Source: Siminovitchia sediminis (GTDB lineage Bacteria > Bacillota > Bacilli > Bacillales > Bacillaceae_C). Taken from it: a stretch of DNA of 64,000 nt. The DNA is taken from positions 22,209 to 86,208 of the forward strand of contig NZ_JBHUEO010000062.1 of assembly GCF_042680885.1 (NCBI RefSeq), read 5' to 3'. The notes under the pieces are model-generated. The model did not search any database, was not told where the DNA came from, and worked only from the letters and a program-made list of their open reading frames with translations. Below are positions 25,836 through 35,582 of the stretch, one piece after another. Position numbers and translations under genes: made by a program. Each line of letters starts with the position of its first letter. Position 1 is the stretch's first letter.

Positions 25836-26289
25836 GTTCGTTTCCCTCCCTAATGTTTTCCTCAATTTTTTCAGTAATGGAATCTGCTTCATTTAACCAT
25901 CCGCTGATAATGGAGCGCTCTTCTTTTGCAGCTGAATTCTCAAAAGCACTCACGGTGGAAACCAGTTGTGAGAAGACCCCTGCAGACATGAGTGCAAGTG
26001 TCATTGCTGCGGCAACGGCATAATGCATGAAGGCCTGCTTGCGCAAGTTCTTTTTGGGCTTTATTAGTGCCTTTTCCTCCACCACCGCTATTTCCTTCAT
26101 AATGGAGTCTGTAAAGCCCAATGGATTGGACAACACGGGCATCTGTGATTCTGCTGCTTGGACAGCTTTTAAATATTGCTCCAAGCAGTGATCACAGCTG
26201 TAAAGATGGTTTTCATAGTGGACGCGCGTGTCTTCATCAAGAGAATCAGTCACGTATAATATCCATTTCTCATTATCGATATGTTTCAT
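25828..26289 (-). CDS. Membrane-bound zinc-finger anti-sigma factor
   Basis: Protein of 153 residues with an N-terminal zinc anti-sigma (ZAS) motif HLYSCDHC (H-x3-C-x2-C), a basic linker KPKKNLRKQ, one membrane helix (YAVAAAMTLALMSAGVFSQL) and a short acidic external tail. Such proteins hold an ECF sigma factor at the membrane until a signal triggers release. Its start overlaps the sigma gene stop by four bases (ATGA), the usual arrangement for a sigma/anti-sigma pair. Confidence 0.88.
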   Translation of the reverse strand: MKHIDNEKWILYVTDSLDEDTRVHYENHLYSCDHCLEQYLKAVQAAESQMPVLSNPLGFTDSIMKEIAVVEEKALIKPKKNLRKQAFMHYAVAAAMTLALMSAGVFSQLVSTVSAFENSAAKEERSIISGWLNEADSITEKIEENIREGNEHE

Positions 26290-26828
26290 GAAAAGTCATC
26301 CTCCTTCCAGTGCTTCTTCATCCATTGTCTTGCACGATACAGCCTGACTTCGATGGTTTTGGCTTTGACGCCTAACTCATTCGCCAACTCCTCATATGTT
26401 TGTTCCTTTATGTAAAACCCTTCAACAACCGTTCTGTAGTTATCAGGAAGTTCATCTAGCCTCTTCCTGATCAGATATTGTTGTTCTCTTTTCATGACAA
26501 GCCATTCAACACTGTCTCCAGTTGGGGAGTGGCTCGTCTCTTCATATTCAACATTCATTTCTTCTTTCCGCCGCATTTTTTTTCGTTTCATATCGATGGC
26601 GTGATTGACCGCTATTCTTGTGATCCATGTTTTAAACCCTTGATTGTCATATTGGGGGAGAGAAGCATATATTTTCATGAACACTTCCTGAGCTGCATCT
26701 TCTGCATCTTTTTCATTCCGCAGTACACCATACACTGTGTGAAAAACATATGTACGGTACTTTTCCACAAGTATGCGAAATGCACGGTCATTTCCTTTTT
26801 TGATTTTTTCAATGAGCATTTCATCCAA
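26286..26828 (-). CDS. ECF-type RNA polymerase sigma factor
   Basis: Sigma-70 family protein of 180 residues containing region 2 (VEKYRTYVFHTVYGVLRNEKDAEDAAQEVFMKIYASL...FKTWITRIAVNHAIDMKRK) and region 4 (LPDNYRTVVEGFYIKEQTYEELANELGVKAKTIEVRLYRARQWMK), as in SigW/SigM-like factors. The likely start is TTG 26828, five bases after GGGAG; the first in-frame ATG (26819) is too far from that site. The ribosome binding site is part of a run of nine G residues. It heads a four-gene operon with its anti-sigma. I could not identify an autoregulatory promoter with confidence. Confidence 0.9.
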   Translation of the reverse strand: MDEMLIEKIKKGNDRAFRILVEKYRTYVFHTVYGVLRNEKDAEDAAQEVFMKIYASLPQYDNQGFKTWITRIAVNHAIDMKRKKMRRKEEMNVEYEETSHSPTGDSVEWLVMKREQQYLIRKRLDELPDNYRTVVEGFYIKEQTYEELANELGVKAKTIEVRLYRARQWMKKHWKEDDFS

Positions 26829-27210
26829 GACTTCTCCCCCCCCCTTTCAGCCGTCAATTTATAGACGAGGAACGGTGTTTAAGGTACTACACTTTATTTA
26901 AATTTTTTCTCTGATCGGTAAAAGGGGATGTTACTGCACAATCTCTTCCGTTCACCCTGCATTAATGGAATCATTCCGTTTATTTTATCATTTTGGGATT
27001 CTTTCAACCGGGAACATCAAATGAAAATTGGAGCTGTAATTCACTATCAAACTCATTGGATGATCTTGTTGGACAACATCTAAACGATTATGTCAGAGTC
27101 TAATAGATCAAGGGAATCATCATTGAAGATGGCGGCGGGGAAAAAATTTATAAGTGATGGAAATATGGATATCTTTTTCAGTAAGTTACCTTCGAAGCGA
27201 TAAAATCAGC
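26829..27210. other. Intergenic stretch upstream of the sigma gene
   Basis: About 380 bases. It holds the run of nine C residues (26836-26844, G on the mRNA strand) inside the sigma gene's ribosome binding site and presumably the operon promoter. A 20-codon plus-strand frame starting near 27021 has no ribosome binding site and is not called. Confidence 0.5.
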
Positions 27211-27258
27211 CTAAAAAAAACTGTCAAGAAAATCAGATTCACCTGACTTTCTTGACAG
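27211..27258 (-). terminator. Terminator of the SH3-glucosaminidase gene
   Basis: CTGTCAAGAAA...TTTCTTGACAG stem (27221-27231, 27248-27258), extended inward by TCAG/CTGA and followed by a T8 run on the minus strand. Confidence 0.92.
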
Positions 27259-27278
27259 CTGACAGAGCGGCTATCATA

Positions 27279-30200
27279 TTAAAGCTTTTTGTAAACTGGA
27301 ATATCATATTGAAGGGTGTACGAATTGACCAGCATATATAAATTATGGATTTGGGAGATCTGCTTGACAGCCCAGCCAATATCCGTAGCATATTGATGCG
27401 TGGCTCGATTATTGGCAACAGCCGCCTCCGGATTCCACCTCATTTTATATAGGGTGTTTTGGCCGGCGCTGATATAATTTCTTCCAATAAATTGGGCACC
27501 GCCGATAATGGCAGCTTCAGGTGTAAACCAGCCTGCCTTATAGGCAAACTCGGCACCTTTTTGAACGGCTGCCCCGTCATAGGCCCCAATGCCATACATA
27601 TTATACACTGTTTTTCCATTGATCTTAACACCCTTGGCCAACTGAGAGTTTCCATTTCCTGTCTCCAGCAGGGCATGGGAAATGAGATACAATTCATTGA
27701 CTCCGTGAATTTTGCCTGCTTCAATAAATGCAGCAGCCTTGCCGCTTAAAATCCCTTTTCCGGCTAGAATTTTTTCATTAATTTCTTGAGCCTGGGCGTT
27801 TGTTGTTTTGGATAGGTTAACAAACTGCAGTGACTTCACCGGATCGTTAATAAAATTGTCCGGGTCCAGATAATATCTTACATCATCCTCTTTAGCTGTT
27901 ACCCACCCCGTATTATAAGCTACTTGATACCAGGTATAGCCATCTGCTCCTTTTACTGAGGATAAGATGGTCAAATTTCGTCCGGAGCTGACCTTGCCAA
28001 GAGAACTGAAATTTGTCCCGGCCCCGCTTCTGACATTCCAAGTTCCGCCAACAACAGTTCCAGATTTAGAAGAATTCAGCCTTAAGCTGTCCTCCCTTAT
28101 ATACGTGGCATATTGCTTATCTGTCTGCGGGTTGGCCGCCATTTGAATCTTCACCATTTCATCAAGGCTCAGGTCGTAATAACTATACTCAGTCGCTTTA
28201 TCTTCTAATTTATCGTGTTCTTTCAGACCTGCAGTCAGGTATTGTGTACTGACATATCCTGTTTTTCCATTAACTGTGACTTTGGCCCAGCCATTGGATG
28301 CAGAATGATATTGAACGGCTGTTCCGCTCGGAAGTTTCGCAATAACTGTACCTTGAAGCGATGGCTTCGAGCGCATATTTAAATTGGAACCGGGGTTGAC
28401 TGAAACATATCTTGTTTGAACAGAATCCCCCGTTTGCTCAGTATCGCTTTCAGGCTTTGAGGCGGAAAGGAATTTGGATTGAATATACCCTTCGGAATTA
28501 TAAACCTTTACTTTCGCCCAGCCGTTTTCTTCGGAATAGACTTCAACAGGAATACCTGCTGCCACATGGACGATGACAGAGGAATTGTTAGTTGGACTTT
28601 TATGCATAGCAATACCTGATGCATCGGGGCTCACCACGTATTTCGTTGTTGTCTTGACTGTTTCCTTCTTCTCGTCTGTTGCTGATAGATATTGACTGCT
28701 CACATAGCCTGTTTTTCCATTTACCGAAATCTTCGACCATCCACTTGTCTCGGATATAACCGCAACCTCTGTACCTCTCGTCAATCTGTCAATAATTTGT
28801 CCGGTTGTGGAAGGCTTGCTGCGTACATTTAAAATGGACCCTGCGTTGACATCCACAAACTTAATTGTCTTTACAGGTGCTCCTGTCTCCGGATCTGCAG
28901 ATGAACCCGATGAACTGGATGTTGTTAAGAAATCACTGCTCACATAGCCTGACAACCCATTGGCTGTAATCTTAGCCCAGCCTTTGGACTCGGAATATAC
29001 CGTCACCTTGGTGCCAGACGGCAATTTACCGATAATTTTGCTGATAGTGGAGCCTTGGCTTCGAATATTCAACGAAGAACCAGGATTGACGTTCACATAT
29101 TTTGTCGTTGTCTTCTCTTGTGCAGGAACTGAGCCGGATGGTTTGGACGATGGTGCACTTCCTGATAAGTAGGTACTGCTTATATATCCGGTCCTGCCGT
29201 TATAGTTGATCTGAGCCCAGCCTTTGGACTCCGAGTATACCGTCACCTTGGTGCCAGACGACAAACTGCCGATCACACTGCCGCTTGTCGATGACTGGCT
29301 TCTTACGTTTAGAGTGGAACCAGGATTCACGTTCACATATTTTGTCGTTGTCTTCGATTGTGCAGGAACTGAGCCGGATGGTTTGGACGATGGTGCACTT
29401 CCTGATAAGTAGGTACTGCTTACATATCCGGTCCTGCCGTTATAGTTGATCTGAGCCCAGCCCTTGGACTCCGAGTATACCGTCACCTTGGTGCCAGACG
29501 ACAAACTGCCGATCACACTGCCGCTTGTCGATGACTGGCTTCTTACGTTTAGAGTGGAACCAGGATTTACGTTCACATATTTTGTCGTTGTCTTCGATTG
29601 TGCAGGAACTGAGCCGGATGGTTTGGACGATGATGCACTTCCTGATAAGTAGGTACTGCTTACATATCCGGTCCTGCCGTTATAGTTGATCTGAGCCCAG
29701 CCTTTGGACTCCGAGTATACCGTCACCTTGGTGCCAGACGACAAACTGCCGATCACACTGCCGCTTGTCGATGACTGGCTTCTTACGTTTAGAGTGGAAC
29801 CAGGATTCACGTTCACATATTTTGCCGTTGTCTTCGCTTGCGCAGGAGCTGAGCCGGATGGTTTGGACGATGGTGCACTTCCTGATAAGTAGGTACTGCT
29901 TACATATCCGGTCCTGCCGTTATAGTTGATCTGAGCCCAGCCCTTGGACTCCGAGTATACCGTCACCTTGGTGCNNNNNNNNNNNNNNNNNNNNNNNNNN
30001 NNNNNNNNNNNNNNNNNNNNNNNNNNNNNNNNNNNNNNNNNNNNNNNNNNNNNNNNNNNNNNNNNNNNNNNNNNNNNNNNNNNNNNNNNNNNNNNNNNNN
30101 NNNNNNNNNNNNNNNNNNNNNNNNNNNNNNNNNNNNNNNNNNNNNNNNNNNNNNNNNNNNNNNNTGGATGTTTGGAACGATGGTGCACTTCCTGATAAGT

Positions 30201-30735
30201 AGGTACTGCTTACATATCCGGTCCTGCCGTTATAGTTGATCTGAGCCCAGCCCTTGGACTCCGAGTATACCGTCACCTTGGTGCCAGACGACAAACTGCC
30301 GATCACACTGCCGCTTGTCGATGACTTGCTTCTTACGTTTAATGCAGATCCTGGATTGACGTTCACATATTTTGTCATTGTTTTTGTCTGAGTGGGTGCG
30401 GGGGCAGATGTTCGTTGAGTTCCGGTGGTTGCTGCCTTTCCGGACAAATATTTTGAACTGACATATCCTACCTGTCCATTAGCGGCTACTTTTGCCCATC
30501 CATTCGATTCGGAGTGAACAGTAACTTTTGTGCCGGCCGGTAATTTACCGACTACAGCTGAGCTGGTGGATGCGCTGCTTCGCAGGTTAAGAACCGATCC
30601 TTTGTTCACATTGACATACCTGGTATCCATTTGAGCTTTTACTGCAGGAGGATCCGCTGCTTGAACGGCCTCTTCAAAGGCTACAGTCGATAAAGCGGCA
30701 AAGCACAAACTGGGAATAACAATCTTCTTTTTCAA
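27279..30735 (-). CDS. Secreted multi-SH3 N-acetylglucosaminidase (LytD-like autolysin), split by an assembly gap
   Basis: One gene interrupted by a 190-N gap. The start is TTG 30735 (GGAAGG upstream), giving a signal peptide MKKKIVIPSLCFAALS... with likely cleavage after VQA. At least eleven bacterial SH3 (SH3_3) modules follow, each ~80 residues and most nearly identical (YVNVNPGSTLNVRS...GYVSSTYLSG). The C-terminal ~270 residues form a GH73-type glucosaminidase with a catalytic Glu in ALLETGNGNSQLAKG and a further SH3 (GGTWNVRSGAGTNFSS), like B. subtilis LytD. It should bind and cut peptidoglycan during wall turnover. The two coding parts are out of frame only because the N count is arbitrary. 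True length unknown. Confidence 0.88.
29161..30335 (-). repeat. Near-identical 240-bp tandem repeats encoding SH3 modules
   Basis: The word CCTGATAAGTAGGTACTGCT recurs at 29161, 29401, 29641 and 29881 (exactly 240 apart) and again at 30191 beyond the gap. Each unit encodes one 80-residue SH3 module plus Ser/Pro linker. Copies differ at only a few bases, indicating recent expansion or homogenisation. Confidence 0.95.
29975..30164. other. Assembly gap (190 N) inside the SH3 repeats
   Basis: Run of N. The bases just after it (30165-30180) differ from the other copies by a missing G and an extra A, as at low-quality contig ends. Confidence 0.99.
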
Positions 30736-30841
30736 CTCTTCACTTCCTTCCGTCAAATCCATATATTGATATCCTACCACAATTTTCCTCTATATTTCTT
30801 GTACTCTATACTTTTATCGGATATTTTGTCAAATAATTAAA

Positions 30842-31642
30842 CTAAAATAGTTGAATTCCTCTTTCTTTCAAGAAAGTCAGTGCCGGATCCAAAGAAGTTT
30901 TATCTAAATGATAGATTCCATGGATGAGATTTACCCACCTTTCCCGATCATTGATATGCCACTCACTTATATTCCGGAATGTCATAATCTTCATCGTTTT
31001 GTTTCTTAGGAAAAAACATTGATGTCCGTTAAACCGTACAGCAGTAATTCTCCTCATGGTGATGTTTTTATCATCGTCAGCGTATGAATCATCTATATCG
31101 TTTAAAATTTGTTCTTCAGTCAGCGGATGCCACTTGATCACTTTTTTCACAAATGACTTGCCATTTGAACGCCTGTCTATTTCATATTCATCTGTTTTAC
31201 TGTTTGTAAAAATAATTTCTTCACCAAAACCATGGAGCATATGCCTGGGCTTTACTTCCAATTCTACCGGCTTCATAATCGGTGAACCGTACCCTACATC
31301 TACATACAACCTCTTTCCATTGATATGAACCATGATAGCAATATGCCCCGGATCCACTCTGACCAAAGAACAATTATAACCCAATTCAGAAAGGAGACGG
31401 GCAAAGTTCATGTTCAGCGTGAAGCAAGTGCCCCCCCAGCCTTTTTTCGTTAAATTTTCTACAAAAACGGGAAAGGAAGGGACGAATTCAGGACCCTTTA
31501 AGTAATAATAAAACTTGCTGAAAGTTTCATAGGGAACGAGCGTTAAATGATGCTGGATGAGTCTTTGCAGGTAATTGACTGTTGGGGCTTCCTGTTCTAA
31601 CCGCAAGTGCTTGATGTATTGGCGGACAGCAGTTTCCATCAT
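30842..31642 (-). CDS. nat: Arylamine N-acetyltransferase
   Basis: Acetyl-CoA:arylamine N-acetyltransferase of 266 residues with the cysteine-protease-like triad C73 (GWGGTCFTLN), H100 (DPGHIAIMV) and D115 (YVDVGYGSP). It acetylates aromatic amines and hydrazines, so it can detoxify xenobiotics. The ATG at 31642 is six bases after GGGAGG; a longer reading (MKSICCCGRCL) runs through that site and is rejected. Monocistronic. Confidence 0.9.
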   Translation of the reverse strand: MMETAVRQYIKHLRLEQEAPTVNYLQRLIQHHLTLVPYETFSKFYYYLKGPEFVPSFPVFVENLTKKGWGGTCFTLNMNFARLLSELGYNCSLVRVDPGHIAIMVHINGKRLYVDVGYGSPIMKPVELEVKPRHMLHGFGEEIIFTNSKTDEYEIDRRSNGKSFVKKVIKWHPLTEEQILNDIDDSYADDDKNITMRRITAVRFNGHQCFFLRNKTMKIMTFRNISEWHINDRERWVNLIHGIYHLDKTSLDPALTFLKERGIQLF

Positions 31643-31879
31643 GAGACACCTCCCGCAGCAACAGATGGATTTCAAATTTGATTATACTATACTTTGTTTA
31701 ATACTAAGTGGCAGCCTCGGGTTTTTAACAAGGTTGTAATCTTCAATTTGAAACTGCGGTAGATTTTATTAGCGAGAAAAACCTTTACCGATCCTACGCT
31801 TATTACTCCACTTATAAATATGTGTGAATTTCCATCAGATTAAGATCATATAGCACTTCACGCAACCATTCCTTTTTCT

Positions 31880-32110
31880 AGTTCATTCTCTTGGGTTCTT
31901 AAACATCTAGAGGACCGATTCTGAGATGTCTCTTTCTCTTTGAGAGCCATGAACCATTCTAGACGATTGATTTTGAGGTGTCTACTTCTGATTGGGTGTC
32001 ATGAACTAAACTCTAGAAGACCTTTATTCCTCAACCTCAAATACTTCAGGGTTCTTAAACCTTCATGGCTGCGCTCCTCCTGTTTGGGTTCTTGAATTAC
32101 AATTACTACT
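31880..32110. repeat. Degenerate ~53-bp tandem repeats between nat and gatB
   Basis: TCTAGA recurs at 31907, 31959 and 32013, each followed by a GAGGTGTCT/GAGATGTCT-like block and ending in CATGAAC or TTCTTAAAC. GGGTTCTT-AA words recur near 31890, 32050 and 32087. The copies are diverged, non-coding and not related by eye to the 20-bp array at 49.2 kb. The rest of 31643-32163 shows nothing. Confidence 0.6.
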
Positions 32111-32163
32111 GGCTCCCACCTTGGTTGTTTCTCCATTTCCAGCAGCCTGGCGCCTCGCTGAAA

Positions 32164-32205
32164 TAAAAAGACAGCTTCCTCCATAAAATGAGGCAGCTGT
32201 CTTTT
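32164..32205 (-). terminator. Terminator of the gatCAB operon
   Basis: AAAAGACAGCTGCCTC / GAGGAAGCTGTCTTTT stem with one mismatch and a T-rich tail on the minus strand, directly after the gatB stop. Confidence 0.9.
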
Positions 32206-32212
32206 AACGCAT

Positions 32213-33643
32213 TTATCTTTTTTCAATTTCCTGCTTAAGGAGTTTGTTGACAAGCGGAGGGTTGGCCTGCCCTTTTGTGGCTTTCATTACTTGTCCGACC
32301 AGGAAGCCAAGCGCACGACCTTTTCCGTTCTTAAAGTCATCGATAGATTGCTGGTTATTATCCAGGACTTCACTGATGATCTTAAGAAGTTCGCCTTCAT
32401 CAGAGATTTGAACAAGTCCTTCTTCTTTAACGATGGTCTCCGGGTCTCCACCTTTTTCTATCAATTCGCTGAAAACCTTTTTCGCAATTTTAGAGGAGAT
32501 GGTGCCATTTTCAATCAGCTTGATTAAGCCTGCCAATCCTTCGGGCGTTAATGCGACGTCTTTGAGCTCTTTCTGCTCTGCGTTCAAATATGCAGAAACT
32601 TCTCCCATCAGCCAGTTGGACGCCTGCTTTGCATCCGCCCCTGCTGCTATAGTTTCCTCAAAGAAATCGGACATTTCTTTGGTCAGGGTCAATACCATGG
32701 CATCATATGCCGGCAGTCCCAGTTCACTGACGTAACGCTGCTTACGCGCATCCGGAAGCTCGGGAATTTCTGAACGGACTCTTTCCTTCCACTCTTCATC
32801 AATGGTTAATTTCACAAGATCCGGCTCGGGGAAGTACCGGTAATCATCCGCTGTTTCTTTGACACGCATCAGAATGGTCTTACCCGACGCTTCGTCATAA
32901 CGGCGTGTTTCCTGTAATATTTCTCCGCCTGAAAGCAGTACTTCTTCCTGACGTTTTTCTTCATATTCCAGGCCTTTCTTAACGAAGTTAAAAGAGTTCA
33001 GGTTCTTCAATTCGGTTTTTGTCCCAAATTCTTTTTGACCTACTGGGCGCAATGATATATTGGCATCGCAGCGGAGGGATCCTTCTTCCATCTTACAATC
33101 AGAAACACCGGTAAATTGAATAATCGATTTTAACTTTTCCAAGTATGCATAAGCTTCTTCCGGTGAGCGCATATCCGCCTCAGATACGATTTCAATCAGC
33201 GGTGTGCCCGCACGGTTCAAGTCTACAAGGGAATAGCCTTTTCCCGTATGGGTCAGTTTACCGGCATCTTCTTCCATATGTACCCGGTTGATGCGGATTT
33301 TTTTCTTCTTACCGTTGACTTCAATTTCAATCCAGCCATTTCTTCCGATCGGATTGTCCTGCTGTGAAATTTGGTATGCTTTCGGATTGTCCGGATAAAA
33401 ATAGTTTTTCCTGTCAAAGTCCGTTACCGTAGCAATTTCGCAGTTCAGGGCCATTGCTGCTTTCATAGAGAATTCAACCGCACGCTTGTTTACAACCGGC
33501 AAAACTCCGGGATAAGCAAGGTCTATAACAGTAACATTCGCATTTGGCTCAGCGCCGAAATGGTTTGGTGCCGGTGAAAAGATTTTGGAATCTGTTTTTA
33601 ATTCAACGTGTACTTCAAGTCCTATAACCGTTTCAAAATTCAT
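32213..33643 (-). CDS. gatB: Glutamyl/aspartyl-tRNA amidotransferase subunit B
   Basis: The 476-residue GatB subunit. It phosphorylates and holds Glu-tRNAGln (or Asp-tRNAAsn) while ammonia from GatA amidates it. ETVIGLEVHVEL, the cradle motif KNYFYPDNPKAYQISQ and the C-terminal YqeY-like tRNA-binding domain (LLKIISEVLDNNQQSIDDFKNGKGRALGFLVGQVMKATKGQANP) are intact. It follows gatA by 13 bases. Essential where no glutaminyl-tRNA synthetase exists. Confidence 0.97.
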   Translation of the reverse strand: MNFETVIGLEVHVELKTDSKIFSPAPNHFGAEPNANVTVIDLAYPGVLPVVNKRAVEFSMKAAMALNCEIATVTDFDRKNYFYPDNPKAYQISQQDNPIGRNGWIEIEVNGKKKKIRINRVHMEEDAGKLTHTGKGYSLVDLNRAGTPLIEIVSEADMRSPEEAYAYLEKLKSIIQFTGVSDCKMEEGSLRCDANISLRPVGQKEFGTKTELKNLNSFNFVKKGLEYEEKRQEEVLLSGGEILQETRRYDEASGKTILMRVKETADDYRYFPEPDLVKLTIDEEWKERVRSEIPELPDARKQRYVSELGLPAYDAMVLTLTKEMSDFFEETIAAGADAKQASNWLMGEVSAYLNAEQKELKDVALTPEGLAGLIKLIENGTISSKIAKKVFSELIEKGGDPETIVKEEGLVQISDEGELLKIISEVLDNNQQSIDDFKNGKGRALGFLVGQVMKATKGQANPPLVNKLLKQEIEKR

Positions 33644-33656
33644 ATGGTTTCACCCC

Positions 33657-35114
33657 TTACAATTGTGGTCTTTGCTCATGAAATTCTGTTGCTTGTTCAA
33701 ACGCATGAGCCACGCGATAAATGGTTTCCTCATCAAAATAGTTTCCGATCATTTGAAGGCCGAGCGGCAGACCGTTTGTAAATCCGCAAGGAACAGAAAT
33801 AGCCGGAAGTCCTGCAAGATTTACTGGAATGGTTAACAAGTCATTTGCGTACATGGTCAGAATATCATCAACAACTTCCCCAATTCGATAAGCAGGAGTT
33901 GGCGTAGTCGGACCGATGATCACGTCATATTTAGAAAGAATCTCATCAAAGTCTTTTTTGATCAAAGCGCGTGCCTGCTGGGCTTTTTTGTAATAAGCAT
34001 CATAATACCCTGCGCTGAGTGCAAATGTACCGAGCATAATACGGCGCTTGACCTCATCGCCAAAGCCTTCGGAACGAGTCTTTTTATAAAGTTCAAGCAA
34101 GTTTTTCGGATCTTCGGTTCTATAGCCGTAGCGGACACCATCAAACCGTGCCAGGTTGGATGAAGCTTCAGAGGATGTCACAATATAATAGGAACCCAAG
34201 CCGAACTCTGAATGAGGCAGGGAAACTTCTTCCCATGTAGCTCCCAGCTTTTCCAACACTTTTAACGAAGAAAGGACAGCTTCTTTAGATTCTTCGCTGA
34301 CACCTTCTCCGATATATTCTTTAGGCACAGCGATTTTCATTCCGCGAATATCCCCTGTCAGGCTTTTCACATAGTTAGGGACTTCCCGGTGAATCGATGT
34401 AGAGTCACGGTGATCATGGCCGGAAATAGCCTCTAAAACAGCTGCATTGTCTTCGACTGTACGCGTAATGGGGCCGACTTGGTCAAAAGAAGATGCAAAT
34501 GCCACAACTCCCCAGCGGGAAACTCTTCCGTATGTTGGTTTCATTCCAACCACACCGCAAAAAGCTGCAGGTTGTCTGATAGATCCTCCTGTATCTGTTC
34601 CGAGGGAAAACATGACTTCTCCTGCCGCTACTGCTGCAGCAGATCCCCCGGATGAACCTCCAGGAACATAATTTGTATTCCACGGATTGTATGTAGGGTG
34701 AAAATAGGAAGTTTCTGTCGTAGATCCCATGGCAAACTCATCCATGTTCGTTTTTCCAACGGTCAATGCTCCCTGGGCATTCAATTTTTCCATCACCGTT
34801 GCATTATAAATAGGATCGAAGTTTTCGAGCATTTTGCTTGCACACGTGGTTAACAAGTTTTGTGTTACGATATTATCCTTAATGCCAGAAGGAATACCGA
34901 ATAGAGGATGTTGAGATGCATCAGTTCCTAATTGCTCGTCCAGTTTCTTTGCTTGAGAACGCACATTTTCCTCATCAACTGTAATAAAAGCTTTGACTTT
35001 ATTTTCTATATCATTGATTCTTGAAAGGGACTGATCCACAAGGTCAGAAACCGTCACTTCTTTTTTATGTATAAGTTCCTTTACTTCGGATATATTACGG
35101 TCTATTAATGACAT
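33657..35114 (-). CDS. gatA: Glutamyl/aspartyl-tRNA amidotransferase subunit A
   Basis: Amidase-signature glutaminase of 485 residues. The Ser-cisSer-Lys triad falls at K79 (GIPSGIKD), S154 (PGGSSGGS) and S178 (DTGGSIR), the canonical positions. It frees ammonia from glutamine and channels it to GatB. Middle gene of gatCAB, 12 bases after gatC. Confidence 0.97.
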   Translation of the reverse strand: MSLIDRNISEVKELIHKKEVTVSDLVDQSLSRINDIENKVKAFITVDEENVRSQAKKLDEQLGTDASQHPLFGIPSGIKDNIVTQNLLTTCASKMLENFDPIYNATVMEKLNAQGALTVGKTNMDEFAMGSTTETSYFHPTYNPWNTNYVPGGSSGGSAAAVAAGEVMFSLGTDTGGSIRQPAAFCGVVGMKPTYGRVSRWGVVAFASSFDQVGPITRTVEDNAAVLEAISGHDHRDSTSIHREVPNYVKSLTGDIRGMKIAVPKEYIGEGVSEESKEAVLSSLKVLEKLGATWEEVSLPHSEFGLGSYYIVTSSEASSNLARFDGVRYGYRTEDPKNLLELYKKTRSEGFGDEVKRRIMLGTFALSAGYYDAYYKKAQQARALIKKDFDEILSKYDVIIGPTTPTPAYRIGEVVDDILTMYANDLLTIPVNLAGLPAISVPCGFTNGLPLGLQMIGNYFDEETIYRVAHAFEQATEFHEQRPQL

Positions 35115-35126
35115 GTAGCTTCCTCC

Positions 35127-35417
35127 TTACTCCAAAATTTGTGGAACTTTAATTAATCTGGCTTCGCGTTCCGGTACATTTTTCATAGTTTCTTCGATTG
35201 GAAGCCCTTCAACCGGCTCATCTCCACGCATAACATTCTCTTGGATAAATACATGAGACATTGGTGTAACATTCGTTGTATCCAGTTCATCCAGCTTTTC
35301 CACCATTTTAATAATGTCATCCAGCTGGCTGCTGAATTGTTCTGCTTCTTCCTCACTAATTTCCAAACGGGCTAGTTCTGCAATGTGATACACTTTCTCT
35401 TTCGTAATTTCTGACAT
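35127..35417 (-). CDS. gatC: Glutamyl/aspartyl-tRNA amidotransferase subunit C
   Basis: Small 96-residue GatC that wraps GatA and GatB together. HIAELARLEISEEEAEQFSSQLDDIIKMVEKLDELDTT and the C-terminal VPQILE are typical. The ATG at 35417 has GGAGGTGG upstream. A tandem repeat block separates it from camS, so its promoter must lie in or next to that block. Confidence 0.95.
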   Translation of the reverse strand: MSEITKEKVYHIAELARLEISEEEAEQFSSQLDDIIKMVEKLDELDTTNVTPMSHVFIQENVMRGDEPVEGLPIEETMKNVPEREARLIKVPQILE

Positions 35418-35582
35418 TTATTTCCACCTCCTGTTGGAATTCGACCAATCGCAATATTATTGATAATAGCAGAAAAAGCAGGGGCCAGGCAAGAGTGAGC
35501 AGGGGTGCGTTCTGTCTGGCTGTAGTAAAAATGTAAAATCCTGCACTTCGTTGCTTGCCTAAAAAAGCTGCCACCCGGAAAT

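Noticed and set aside
26850..26960. ECF-type autoregulatory promoter before the sigma gene
   Set aside because: CGTC-like -10 words occur, but no AAC -35 at 15-17 bases.
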